Positions 1 to 10,849 of a stretch of 35,257 bases of DNA are shown one piece after another; position 1 is the stretch's first letter, and the number at the start of each line of letters is the position of its first letter. This DNA is from Paramacrobiotus richtersi (lineage: Eukaryota; Tardigrada; Eutardigrada; Parachela; Macrobiotidae). The stretch is taken from assembly GCA_034698045.1 (NCBI GenBank), contig JAQGAU010000190.1, forward strand, positions 1 through 35,257, written 5' to 3'. The notes under the pieces were generated by a model. That model ran no database searches. It was not told where the DNA came from and saw only the letters and a program-made list of their open reading frames with translations. A program made the translations under genes and the position numbers.

Positions 1-94
1 ACGCAGAAATGGTTGGCAACATCCATTTTTGCCAAACTCTTGAACATGGAGGACCTCCGCTTCGCTTCGGTCGATGAAACAATTTGTAGTACGT

Positions 95-1780
95 ACTGTA
101 TACGATGACATCCACTGCGTTCTTTGGGCCCTTTATACGTATGTAATGAAAGCGTAGTGTGGTGGCTTAACTTAATTCGATATCAAGCATGTTTGTCAAT
201 AAATAACGCTGCTGTAAACGCGGTAAATGCAGTCTGGTGTAGCTTTTTCTTCAAGTAAAATGTTTTATTTTGTGCTTCATAAATGTTTGCACTGTGCTGA
301 AAGTGCGTCAGTTTTTTATTCAGATAGACTCTATCAAATTCCAGTGAAAGAACTTTCAGGATTGTGTGGTATCAGATCTGATCAGGGTTTTGCTGATTGC
401 AAAATTAAAAGCATTCGAGTGGGTTATGTCGTTACACTAACTTTTATCTTTAAAAGCTTTGAGAGTAAAGTTAATCTATAACAAATCGTAGCTAAAAGCA
501 ATTAGAACTTGTAAATTTAACCATTCTTAATCTGAATATCATGCGTATATCTTTAATCGTGGGTAGGTTTGATGCAAAAAGCCACTACACTACGACTTTC
601 TCCATCTATCCTGTATTGCTGCAGTGATCTTTCTGCTGCTTCGCTTTCATGGCGCTGTCATTTGGCCCAATTAATTGTGTCTAACTTGAAGTTTACGATC
701 ACTTGTGCATCAGGGAAAATCAAACGCAAACGCTTGTACAGATTGGACAGAGTTAACCATCATTGCCTGATAGTCCAGTCCTATCAACATGAGAGTCAAA
801 TTAAACTTGAAAAATCTGGAGCAGTTAGCTCTGGGTATGCAATATCCACATAGCGTACTGGAGATCTGAAACTGTAATTTGTCAGTGGCATTTACCAATG
901 GAATTGGACGTGTATAATCGCGGACCAAATACATACGTGCGTAACATGCACCGATCCTGTCCACTATATGACGTAAAGGTCAACTCCGAGCGCGAGGATT
1001 GTGGGCGTTTTTTTGGTCATTAATTCACATAGGTTGTTTATTTCGTTTTAATGGTTCCGTTGTTTTTACGGTCACGGTATGTTGATGATGTGTGTAATGA
1101 ATAAATTAAGCTATATCTGTACTGGGAAAAACTTATTTCGCTGTACGCGGTAGCATCCGGTGGAGCCTTTACACGTATCGAAGGCGTAGTGTGATGGCTT
1201 AGTAAGTCATAGTCATAACATCGAGCAGTTGTGTCACTGGATAACGCTGATGTAAACGTGGTAAATGCAGTGTGGTGTAGCTTTTTCTTCGAATTAAATG
1301 TATGTATTTGGTAGCTTCCTGATTTCTCCTTTCTGGTTCAGACAAAACGTATCCACTTCTAATTATGTAAAGGATTCTCTGGAAGTACGTGTGGTATCCG
1401 GTCTGATGAACGTTTTGGTGACTGGTAAATTTTAACTGCATCCAAATGAATTATATCGATGCAATAGCGAATTATGTCGACAAGAGTTTTATGGCTAAAA
1501 TCAAGTTCAAAAAAGATTGTAGCTGAAAGATTTGTGGCTGTTTGTTACTATTCTTACAATTGTTGTTGGTCTGGCTTGCGGGAGGAGAAAGTTACAAAGC
1601 CACTGCACTACGATTTGCTCCAACGGTTCTTGTTTGCTGCTATATGATATCTCTGCTCTGTTTTGCTTTCATGGCGCTTTCGTTTTGCTTATTTACTTGT
1701 GTTTAACTTTAATTAATTTTTACGATCACAGTCGGATATTATTCGCTGACGTTAGTATATATGCTGAACGACAATTTATT
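95..1780. repeat. Direct duplication of a ~0.65-0.8 kb noncoding segment
   Basis: Two diverged direct copies, about 95-890 and 1140-1780. Matching landmarks are a cgtagtg motif followed by ggctta (153 and 1185), a shared stretch containing gtaaatgcag and gtgtagctttttcttc (about 220-255 and 1258-1292), and a right part running from the gccact motif (581 and 1599) through ttcatggcgct (645-655 and 1668-1678). Alignment was by eye and indels are frequent. Open frames here are short, unrelated between the copies and not conserved, so I see no gene. Each copy carries the dispersed 14-bp motif at both ends in inverted orientation, giving a transposon-like outline of 430-440 bp. Confidence 0.7.
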
Positions 1781-1789
1781 ATTTCCATA

Positions 1790-2215
1790 ATGAGCAGTTT
1801 CTCCGTAAGTGATACATGGCTGATAAGGTACTGGGCAATTTTGTTAAATTTCTTTCTATGACTGTCATGCGATATTTGCGCAGACTGCAGTGCAGATTTT
1901 TGACGAGAAATGTACGCAGATTATCGATGAACCAGTCGACCGGTAGAACAGATAACACCTACAAAATATATTTGCTGAACACTGTAATGTAGCTACAGAT
2001 ACTAACGCTCCAGAAACAAGCATCAAAAATGCAAATTATTCCATAATATGCAGAACAAGTAAGTACTATTGTGTAATAGTCTAGCATTGATTCTCAGTGA
2101 TGTACTGACTCTAAAACAATTACGAAAAATGCAAAGCAGGAAATTGGCCGCTTCGTTATTTCTAATTAATTGCAGTAAGCTAGGCGGCATTAATGGAATC
2201 CTTATTTTCTGTTCG
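1790..2215 (-). pseudogene. Decayed copy of TGFBRAP1 exons 14 and 13
   Basis: The stretch 1790-1957 aligns with the real penultimate exon of the TGFBRAP1-like gene (20,236-20,426). Shared segments include the region around gcagactgc, gacgagaaat and accggtagaac, and the former acceptor (taacacctac) is still present. The stretch 2140-2215 aligns with real exon 13 (20,627-20,702), including ggcggcat and aatggaatcc. Intron homology continues to about 2400. The exon 13 copy has an in-frame TAG and indels, so it cannot code. Its orientation matches the functional gene 18 kb away. It is the farthest copy of the duplicated 3' end. Confidence 0.75.
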
Positions 2216-3723
2216 CCATAAATGCAGTGTACTGTATATGTAATGTAATGATATCAGTTTCTCGTTTACTCAGAATTTACCAAAAATATTTTGCTCTCTT
2301 TCCCATTTTTTTTTGATTATTTGTTTTGTATCCGATATGAAAGCAAGCGAAAAAATAACAATTTAAAAAACATAGCCGTCCAGATCCGCCAGTCGAGTTA
2401 TTTGTTTATTTGATTCCCAAATCCAACAAGCTAATAACGAAAAAACGAAGCAAAAAAATGCGATACTGAAAAAGAATTAGGCCGATTTATAAAACGATGC
2501 ATCACAACTGCAACGATAGGTAATGATTCCGCAGTTAGAAACACACAGTATTCAAAAAATGGTATTATTCCTGTCCTAGGGCGGAAAGTTGTACAATTGA
2601 GAATACCGGTATTTCTGAACCACAGGCTGATCCAGAAACATAAAAGAATTATACCAACTAGGAAAGTGCCCTCGCTGACTGCGAGCACTGAATGACCGAA
2701 GCGAAAAACAATTTATTCACACTAAATTTATTATTATTGTTTTTATTAATTGACTACTTATTTATGAATAAATTATTAATAATTTGTTACCAACAGTTTG
2801 TTATTAATTTATTATTAATTAATATTAATTTACGGCTATCTACCGACCGACCGACACGAAACTATTCTGAGCTCAGTACAGAGGATCTTTGCTCCGCGTC
2901 GGTCGAGTTGGGTCGACTAAATGTATTGTAATATAATTGTTTTTGGTTTTATTAATTGAAAGGTTACGAAGGATCATGTGTATTTTCTTTTGACTATGGA
3001 ATTGGTAATAAGTAAAAATTCCAGCCTGCTGGAAACGATCATTACAGATTCTGATTCTACGTACGTACAAAGAAGCAAGAATATGCTTTCTTGTTCTGTT
3101 GCTCCTTTTCGAAACAAGTAATTGAAGTAGATGCTTTATATGTAAATTTGACAAACAACTAAGTTGCACGGCAAAAGAAGTCAGAGTCGTGTTCTAGGTT
3201 ACACATGCAACCCAAATTATAGACAAAGTAAAACTGGTGATACATGTATCATAGTATTCGTATATAATATGTTTCGTGAAGAATCTGATCGAGTAAAACG
3301 CTAGTTAAGCCTGGACACCTGAACATTGATTCAAAATTCATAAATTACGGCTACACTCCCAAAATCACGTTATATTAATTATGTTCAGTTACTCATACAC
3401 ACAGAGTACATAGCAGGGTGCTACCATTACAAAACAGCCATTCTCACAATGCTACAAAAAGCTGCGGAACAACATACCCATTTGTAAAGTATTCAGTGAA
3501 CACCTGCCAAGGCCCAGGGCGCATTCGCTGTGCACCACATTTCCTGTCCATACATTTACGTGTAAAGAACAAAGTGGCTTTGATTTTCCTAGCTGGTTAT
3601 TAGAGTATTATTTCTCTTCCAGGGCGTGTTTAGAATTTTATGCGGTTCGCCGATTATGAAATAGATTTCGATTGTTGCTTGGTTTTTTGATTTCAACTTG
3701 ACGCTGACTGCATAGACGCGGAC
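2216..3723. other. Noncoding, AT-rich stretch without recognisable gene
   Basis: About 2230-2400 is still alignable with TGFBRAP1 intron 12. The stretch 2690-2835 is very AT-rich (repeated ttattaatt) and ends in a short cgac repeat near 2840-2853. Open frames are short, low in complexity and lack splice context. The last few hundred bases precede the four-pass membrane protein and presumably hold its promoter and 5' UTR, but I see no distinct promoter element. Confidence 0.5.
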
Positions 3724-5799
3724 ATGGACCCGGATCCACGCCTGGAAAGAATATCCTTGCTGCGATGCCTATCAATTACGGAAATCGTTTTTGGGATACT
3801 CGGGGCAGTTGGATTAATATTCAGCTTTACGCGTAAGCTTAACTAGTGTTAAAGCTGTATATGTGTACAGAATGTTGTGGCCACAAAAATTAGTAGGTTT
3901 ATCTGTTGTGAGAGTGAACATATATTACATATACTTAGTACACAATACTGTGACGTTTGAAGCTTCAGCAAGAGTTTTTATGGTCAGTGCACAGGATCAT
4001 ACATCTTGTAGTTAAAACACTATAAATTCCCAGGTTTACTTGCTTAGTCAGCAAACTTGTAGGAATAGTGGTGAAACAGTTATACAGAATTTGTTTAATC
4101 GAATTTTAAACTGTAACGTGGTTCAAATACTGCTGCATGTACTCTGTTGTATTAGTATCTACTTATTTGCAAAATGCTATGGTCAGTAAAAATCTCGTCA
4201 TATGTGTTTCTATAGCTGACCAAGTGAGTGTACCATTACGTACCAGAGATCAAATTCGGTCATAAATGAAAGACATTATGCGCTTTTTATACAGAGATCA
4301 AGAAGGATTAACGGCTGTTTTTGATCTATGATGTACGTCGCAGTAGAGAAAAACCGGTAATTATATAATGGCAGTAAACTATGCTGTCTCTCGCGAACGG
4401 TACGATTGTACGTACGCGATTTGCTATGGAAATACACTGGCAAAACCCGGAATTTGGTGTTAAATTTTTATTGCGATTCTCTCCAGACTGATCGACTTCC
4501 ACGTTCATGAGATCTTCCTCGTAAATAACGCCGTAATAATCATTTATATTCTCAGCACGAAACTGTTGACTGAATCGACAGACTTAGGCGTAACAGTTTC
4601 TTCCATTTTTACAACCGCTTATCAGCTTGCTAGTCATTAACAATTTAACAGCGCATTTCTGCTAGAGCATTGCAGCACTTCTCACCACAGTTAGAAAGAA
4701 AGATTATAGGCTGGCATAAAAAGCTTTTAGTGAGGACTGGTGCGTAGGGATCTTGCGTTAGGAGTCCTTCCGGTCGTCACGTAGCCGGCGTCTGCTCACG
4801 TGTCGCTCACGCTTACAACTAAATTATGTAACAGGCTGGATGTGAAAGGAGAACCAGCTCGCCGGTTTGCGCTGTGTAGCGTTTCCCTGTGTCTTGCCTT
4901 TTGTAATGAGACTTGGGGGCTGTTTCGTAAAATGCTGATTCTCGGAAGTTGCGGCAGGGAAAAGAGGAAACCGCTGCACAGCGAATGCCTGTAATAAAGC
5001 TATATATGCGTACATACAAGAGTAACTATATAATTATGAAAATATAGTAAGTAGCGTGCACCGGATCATTCCCATAGTTTAACGAAGCTCAAACAAGGTC
5101 ATCAAAGTATAAAATCGAAAGTGCTGGTCCTATAAAAAGCATCGGATATCACGAATTTACATTCTTATAATACCTTTTATTATTCATTATGCAGGACAGG
5201 GCGCCAATGTCGGCGGTAGCGTGGGCAATCTGATCCTGACGGTCCTACTGCTGGCAGCCGGCGCCTTCGGTTTCCACGCCATTAAAAAGGCCCGCCTGCG
5301 TGATTACGACCCCCAGTCCTTCCGCATCTGCGGTATCCTCAACATTGTCCTCTGTGTCCTCTACTTCCTAGAACTGCTCGTGTTGATCGTGGGTGGTATT
5401 CTGTTGGCGGTGTCGCGAACCGCCGGACTACAGTTACTTCCACAGTTTGGGATCATTCACAGCCCGACGGCTGTGCACTATGAGACGGCCGAAATCGATC
5501 GTGTCTCGAGCGATATTGACCGGCTGTATGGTCGGACGGAGGCGCCGTACTATGGGCGCACGGAGACGCCGTACTACCAAACGGTTGTTGATACCGTGGT
5601 TATTGTGGCGCTGGTCCTGGCCATACTCATGTGCATCCTGATGATCGTCATGACGGGGGTGGCGGCCAAGATTGCACGTCGGAATCAGGCGATTATCGAG
5701 ACCACAGGAAGCGGAGCGGTGGCCGGGTATCCCATGGCGACACCGCCGGGATACGGGCAGTACGGACCGGTCAAGACACAGGAGGTGTATCGTGCCTAA
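3724..5799 (+). CDS. Four-pass (tetraspan) membrane protein, MS4A-like layout, two exons
   Basis: I infer exon 1 at 3724-3832 and exon 2 at 5195-5799. The donor is GTAAGC and the acceptor attatgcag. The phase is 1, so the split codon becomes Arg, giving a 237-aa protein. Hydrophobic segments lie at about residues 14-36, 45-62, 76-103 and 152-176. The short N-terminus and the tail are probably cytosolic, and the long loop between segments 3 and 4 is probably extracellular. That loop has two tandem copies of YGRTE-x-PYY. The tail contains PPGY, a PPxY-type WW-domain ligand. The arrangement resembles MS4A/CD20-like tetraspans, but I recognise no specific family and do not assign a function. The ATG follows directly on noncoding sequence. 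A strong donor (GTAAGC at 5805) just after the stop suggests an intron in the 3' UTR. It is embedded in decayed duplicated DNA, yet its reading frame is intact and GC-rich. Confidence 0.8.
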
Positions 5800-6034
5800 A
5801 AACGGTAAGCAGGATTTTTTGTTCGGATGTAAGTATTTTAGAAGCGTGAAGGCTTCGCGAAATGGTGTAACGATTTTTACTGTGTGCATTTTAAATCTGC
5901 TTACAATAGATATGGAATATTTTGTCCAATGACATGTAATATACATTATTATCCTGACAAGGATTACATTCTCCTCACTTATGAGATGCTGAAACAATGA
6001 TTCGTTGTGTGTGGTTTGTGATCATCCAGGTTCG

Positions 6035-7260
6035 CTTGTACTGCAGAATGCCGAATTCATATTCAAGGGAGTGGGAACAAGTTCGCACATGTTTGACCAT
6101 CGACGTCTTTTCTGTGGAAACTCTCTCTCTCTCATCGGAAGCTGAAAGAATTTCTATTCATTTTTTACATTTATATCACATATTAACACTGCATTTACAT
6201 TCATTCATTTTTTCGGTCGCTCATTTATATTCGATGAAGTGTCGGATTTTGTGTTTGTTTATTAGTTTTACTGTCTGCTGCGTTGTTGTTAAATTCTCTG
6301 TTGTTTCGTAGTATTTTTGTGGTTATTGGTCTTAAGGTTTTTATGCACTGTTTTTTATACTAACATTTAGGTACACTACATGTCATGTCGTCAGTTCGTT
6401 AGGTGCCAGATAAGATAACGTCTACGATGGATTTACAGTAATTGTTCTGGAAGGTAATTACGACCAGTACATTGGCCATGGAAATATTTTGGGCGGAGAG
6501 TCGGCTGAAATATTCGAATATTCGTACATGAAATTATATGACATAATACTGAATAACCATGCAAAATATCGGCCAGTAATAGTCACCGGTGCCACAACGA
6601 ACAGCTGCAGCACGACTGAAAGCACCATGAAATCGTAGAATGATGGCGCTGTGCAGCATAAGTTCAGCAAATATTAACGCATGTACAAGAAGTCTGGTAG
6701 TCGGATAACGGCATAAAACCGATGTACGGTAGACTGCTTTGGTTTGCGTTTTTATATTTATGTAACTATATTGCTAAATCGATTTTTACGGCCAACGGGA
6801 CATTCATCCGAAGAGCTGTTAAACAGTAGCGTCGTACAAGTAATACATGGGCCAGGCGAAATCGCAGTGCAGTGGCTTTCTGTACATTAGATTGCTGCTT
6901 CTGGTTCTGCACATAAAATGAGCCACGCATGGCTACATGTAATCAAGTTGAATGATTTCGCTTCCCATTACAATTTTTTGTGGTTATTTTGTTCTGGTTA
7001 TCTGCACCAATTAGAAATAAAATTACCCAGTTTGTAATCCGTTCCTGTGCAAACGAGGACATTTTAGGGTAAACGTGTGATCAGAAGACAAAACAACTGG
7101 CTTATTGCCAGTGTACGTATAGCGTGGATACGTTTTTCATAATTATTATGACTCAAACTCAAACTTTATAATTATTATGAACTTCATACCATATAATAGC
7201 TTTTATATACATAATATACCGCACGTGTGATCTGCCCACTGTGACCTTTCGCTAGAAACG
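6035..7260. repeat. Repeat family R2, copy a
   Basis: Starts near gaatgccgaattcatattcaa and ends in gtgacctttcgctagaaacg (7241-7260). It aligns along most of its length with R2b (10,850-12,000) and over its first and last parts with R2c (15,075-15,634). Shared landmarks are ttcgcacat, a ctctctctcatcgga run, the ctgctgcgttgttgttaaa segment, taacgtctac and the 14-bp motif at 6863. No frame is conserved between copies and I see no transposase, so this is a noncoding duplicon of unknown origin. Confidence 0.7.
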
Positions 7261-7583
7261 CTGACCAAATTCGATATCAGAAATGGTTAGAGGGCAAAAT
7301 CGATACGATACTGTACGACACGTATGTAAGCGTACATACGAATCGTATATAAGCAAAAACAGAAAAAAAGACCAGAGTTGCTATATAATGGGGTGCTCAT
7401 TAATTTGGTAGACACACTTCCAACTTTGCGAGCTAGCAATCATCACCATCTTGTTAGCAAGCTCATCAGCAGCATCCTATCATGTTACATGTATCCTACG
7501 AGAGCTTCGAAGAAAGGTCACGGTTGAGACGATATGTGGTGCTTATATATTCTCTCTACGGCCTGAGCAAAACTTGGTGACAC

Positions 7584-7826
7584 ATGGAAGGCGCGGTTCT
7601 ATCCTTTCTGTTTTGTGGAATGACTCTGGTGGTCCTTGATCAGGTGGTCACGGCATCAACAGCAAGGATTAATGTTACGGCATACCTTGTTGATTTATAT
7701 GGTATGGTCGGTGGCTTTCTGCTGTTCGAGTCTGACTGTGGAATAAGCGTAGCAAAAGCACCGGTGGTCCTCCCGGACGTAAAGGTCAAGTGTAAGCGGG
7801 AGCGGGAGAAAGTGTTTTGTTGTTAG
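7584..7826 (+). CDS. Small possible secreted protein, uncertain
   Basis: An 80-aa ATG-initiated frame with a hydrophobic N-terminus (about residues 5-25, signal-peptide-like), one Asn-Val-Thr sequon and several cysteines, ending Cys-Cys-stop. It lies in a stretch (about 7400-7840) with no copy among the neighbouring repeats and somewhat richer in GC than its surroundings. A second frame overlaps it from 7451. I recognise no family and no splice sites that would join it to another exon. It may be a fragment of a decayed gene rather than a working one. Confidence 0.2.
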   Translation: MEGAVLSFLFCGMTLVVLDQVVTASTARINVTAYLVDLYGMVGGFLLFESDCGISVAKAPVVLPDVKVKCKREREKVFCC

Positions 7827-7879
7827 GGGTCGGTATCCGCTGTTTATTCCTCTTGTGGGTGGATTATTTAAACTTTGTT

Positions 7880-8726
7880 ATGTTTTCGATGCTTGAATTA
7901 CGATGTGCCTACGTATATACCAGGAGTGGAAATAACCTGTACCGGTTGTAATCTGTGTTTATTTTATTGTATGCTTAAAACGTAGTGTTGTGGCTTAACA
8001 TCCGCTTTGATCTTAACTGGGATAATTTTATTGTAAACAAGGCTGTTGTACATTTGTTTAAAAAGTGCACGCTTTTGTATCTACAGTAGCTTGCTGACCA
8101 TTTTGGCACTTTTTTGTGAAAGGTCGTTCTTTTTTCTGAAGATCGATAAATCCAGCAAAAGGATTCTAATTAAGGTTTTGTATCGTAAATGTCAAATTTC
8201 CGCTGCGAACCGATTCGAAAGTTTTTTACAACACTTGAATGAATTTAGTACATAAAAGTGTGGAAACGTAATTTTTTCATGAAAACAATATTGGTGTTTT
8301 ACATGAAAATAACAAACTCACTAATTTAGTTTATGCTCCGGAATAAAAGGGAATCACTAGAGTTTATTCCAAATAGGAAGATGTACCACATCCTGGCCGT
8401 GCAGTTAACGTTTAAGGATAAACAACTGAATTTGCCGAACATCGAATCGGTAATCTTTCGAATCCTCACTTATGGAAATGATCAGCAAATTTTCTTTCCG
8501 AGATGTAAGCGCATATTATTCCTATTATTCCAAATTCCGGAAAAGAGAGCTGAGAAATTTTTCTTTATCAGAATTTGTTAAACTCATGGGCGCATGTAAT
8601 GGTACTCTTAAGAACCAATCGTAGCTAAAAAATTTAAGGTCAAATTCTCGGCAAATTTAATCATTACTAATCACAACATTGTGTATGCTCCACAATTCGG
8701 TATGGGAACAGAGCCACTGCACTACA
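7880..8726. repeat. Repeat family R5, copy a
   Basis: Aligns with 16,540-17,208. Shared landmarks include a tacgatgtgc segment, a ctgt(a/g)ccggt and aatctgt segment, cgtagt followed by tgtggctta (7981 and 16,703), and a ctgaccattt, gcactttt and ttctgaag series. Each copy begins near one orientation of the 14-bp motif and ends at the inverted orientation (8713 and 17,195), immediately before a copy of the TGFBRAP1 terminal exon. It is noncoding. Confidence 0.6.
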
Positions 8727-8747
8727 GTTTGCTCAATATATATTTGA

Positions 8748-8850
8748 GTCACTGGAAACCACAATTTGGACATGGGCGACCTGGCCCGTCCAACTGCAGC
8801 TGGATAAGTGGGTCGGTCAAGAGTTGAAGCTTTTACACCACACAAAAACA
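8748..8850 (-). pseudogene. Decayed copy of TGFBRAP1 terminal (zinc-ligand) exon
   Basis: Aligns with the real terminal exon at 19,660-19,753 through a shared series of atgggcga, ctggcc, gtccaa and gggtcggt, followed by the acaaaacaacgc-like end. The frame has a stop soon after the Cys region and several indels, so it is not functional. Unlike the other copies it has lost the 3' UTR, because the 14-bp motif lies directly beside it at 8713. Confidence 0.7.
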
Positions 8851-9056
8851 ACGCTTAAGAAAATGAGAAGTGTAAAAGTTTAAACTTCGCAATTCAACGG
8901 TGAAAACAGCTCCCACTGATATGCATTTCCGTTTAAATACTAATTCAGTGTATCACTGTGCGCCAGAAGCTGACGAAACCGATATACAAAAACATACTGG
9001 ATAATCACTGCTTCTGATACAATATAAAACGTCGATAAAACCAGACCTATAATGAC

Positions 9057-9130
9057 AACTTACCTATCATCCATTAGGAATATTTTCCTCCGTCAAGTGA
9101 TGCATTGCGGATGACCGGCGAAGATTGTGC
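9057..9130 (-). pseudogene. Fragment of TGFBRAP1 exon 14
   Basis: Corresponds to the 3' half of the penultimate exon: cttacc, atc(a/t)tcc, ttaggaa, ctccgtcaagtgatgca and the following gc(c)gactgcc-like stretch. The donor-side sequence is altered and homology stops soon after 9130. It sits about 210 bp from the decayed terminal exon at 8748, keeping the gene's exon order. Confidence 0.65.
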
Positions 9131-9589
9131 ACAAACCCGGTTGACTGCGGCGAAGATTCACTTCGGCGAAGAATCAATGTGTAAAAAGACGGCAATTATA
9201 ACACAGCTCAATGGTCAACCTGATAGTAGTGATCACCAATCATTATCCGTATAAAGAGTACCAATTCAGTCAAGAAAAAATTGATGCCATTTCTCTCTAT
9301 GTTTCATCGCTAAGAATAGCGCTGGCAGCAGAACCAACTCCAATCGAGAATTCTGAGCCACAAAAAAAGTTCATTTATTAATTGGCGCCACAGCAGTGTT
9401 ATCTTTATTTCCGCCACTCAGCCTCAGCTACGTCCCTAACAATCAGGCGGCCACTGCACTGCAGTAAATTCCACAATATGTATCTGTATGTGATGTGATG
9501 GCTTGGTTCAGTGACACACTACTGAAAATGCAAAGAAAGTGCCAAGTTGATTTCGAATTTAAAAATTCCAATTCATTCACCATCCAAAG

Positions 9590-9860
9590 GGTCAGAATTT
9601 AAGCAAACTTCTGATGGACATAAACTCACGTAATACTTCTTCGACGTCGATAAGATGGTATTGTGTGTGTATTCCGGTCAATATTTTTCCTTTTCGGTAC
9701 TGTTTGAATGCTCTGCATACTGTAAGGCAGCTTTGATCATTTACACGTACCATGGTGTGCAACGAAATGATCAATGAATGTTCCTTGTTTAATGTGACCT
9801 TTCGCCAGAAACATTCGTTGTGGGAACAAGTTCCCATAATACGTACAGCGGACTGAAACA
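9590..9860. repeat. Repeat family R3, copy a
   Basis: Aligns with 13,000-13,210, 13,660-13,910 and part of 19,090-19,200. Landmarks are cgtcgataagatgg, a ccatcaatatt-like stretch, a tgaatg and ttcct stretch, and the terminal gtgacctttcgccagaaac block (9794-9813). An open frame of 89 codons exists on the minus strand, but the other copies do not keep it, so I treat it as noncoding. The copy at 13,660 begins with sequence matching the 3' end of TGFBRAP1 exon 10, which hints at gene-derived material. Confidence 0.55.
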
Positions 9861-10285
9861 AAACTGTAATAAATCTGTCAACCAGTGCGAGTAGACAGGA
9901 TATCTACAAGCCATTCGACTTTGGAAAACAAACTAGTGACTAAAATATAAGAATATAAGTGAAAGTAATTAATTATAAACTTGAATAAAAAAATTTCATG
10001 ACTAATATAAAAATCACCACATATCAGCTACTTGAAAGCAGATTGACTATGTCATTACTCGAATGTGCATTTTTGATTTGGAACAATCAGGATTCAAGCC
10101 ACTTCACTGCGTTAAATTCTGATATCATCCACGGCTGCGCGGTGTTATTAACAAGCATCTATCCAGCTGATTTTATTAGGCACAGAAAAACATCACGAAA
10201 CACCACAAAAAAACCAACGATAAACCATCTGGTTAACAACATAAAAAAACACTTTTTGTCATGTATAAAATGACACTGGGAAAGG

Positions 10286-10375
10286 TCACTTGGAATCACA
10301 ATGGATATGGGCGATCTAGCCAAACGCAATTGGAAATGCGGGTTGGTGAAGCGTTTGCGGCGCACAAAACAACGC
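10286..10375 (-). pseudogene. Inactivated copy of TGFBRAP1 terminal exon
   Basis: Very similar to the real exon but 90 instead of 94 nt. A 4-base deletion in the middle shifts the frame, the second Cys codon of the CxxC pair is Arg, and the splice acceptor AG is changed to CG (ccggcgtt where the real gene has caggcgtt). The 3' UTR with a poly(A) signal (TTTATT on the plus strand, 10,172-10,177) remains. It cannot act as a terminal exon. Confidence 0.85.
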
Positions 10376-10603
10376 CGGAAAGGTAGTACTTCAGTTTTGT
10401 AATAATAATAAATCCACTCACAGAAGAAGAAAAAAAACAAAGCAGTAATAATAAAATCGGACAAAATAATAACAAAAACTAATAGAAAATATAATAATAA
10501 TAACAATAATCGAATAGAATCGTAGTAATAGGAGAAAATAACACAGTCGTACATTTTTTACGGGCGCGAAGTAATATTATATGCTTTTGTGCACGCGACG
10601 ACA

Positions 10604-10800
10604 ACTTATACTCATCTTCCGTTAGGAATACTTTCTCCGTCAAATGATGCAAGGCCGACTGCCGGACATTCGTACTGTGCAATTTCATTAAATTCCGTTC
10701 GATGACCGTCATGCGTTTACTGTACAGACTGCGACGTAGGTCATTGACGAGAAATCTGCGCAGATTACTGATGGGCTCATTTGGCCGGTTGGACCTAGCA
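10604..10800 (-). pseudogene. Copy of TGFBRAP1 exon 14, nearly intact but broken
   Basis: Its closest match is the real exon 14 (20,236-20,426). The C-terminal half, about 40 residues from a Met-Thr-Val-Ile-Glu-Arg start to Thr-Glu-Asp-Glu, is identical or nearly so. A one-base insertion near the 5' end creates an early TGA. The donor is altered by a two-base insertion (gagtataag where the real gene has gagtaag). The close match beside clear breaks points to a fairly recent duplication. Confidence 0.8.
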
Positions 10801-10849
10801 CTTACTTAATGCGGACCTCTGCTGCATGTATTTTCTTGGTTCCCAAAGG

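Noticed and set aside
581-594. CACTA-superfamily transposon terminus
   Set aside because: CACTA lies on the inner side of the motif rather than at the outer end of the paired elements, and there is no transposase frame.
1532-1861. 109-codon plus-strand frame with hydrophobic segments
   Set aside because: It spans a repeat copy and the antisense of an exon 14 fragment, starts without an ATG and is not kept in the sister copy.
5434-5997. 187-codon minus-strand frame opposite the four-pass protein
   Set aside because: It is the antisense shadow of the well-supported plus-strand exon 2, whose hydropathy and splice phase fit a real protein.
7760-7795. Collagen-like Gly-x-y triplets in one frame
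   Set aside because: Only about three triplets before a stop and no Gly repeat upstream.
10159-10554. 131-codon minus-strand frame that looks like a hydrophobic membrane protein joined to a Cys-rich end
   Set aside because: The hydrophobic part is AT-rich intron sequence read through, and the rest is the frameshifted copy of the TGFBRAP1 terminal exon.
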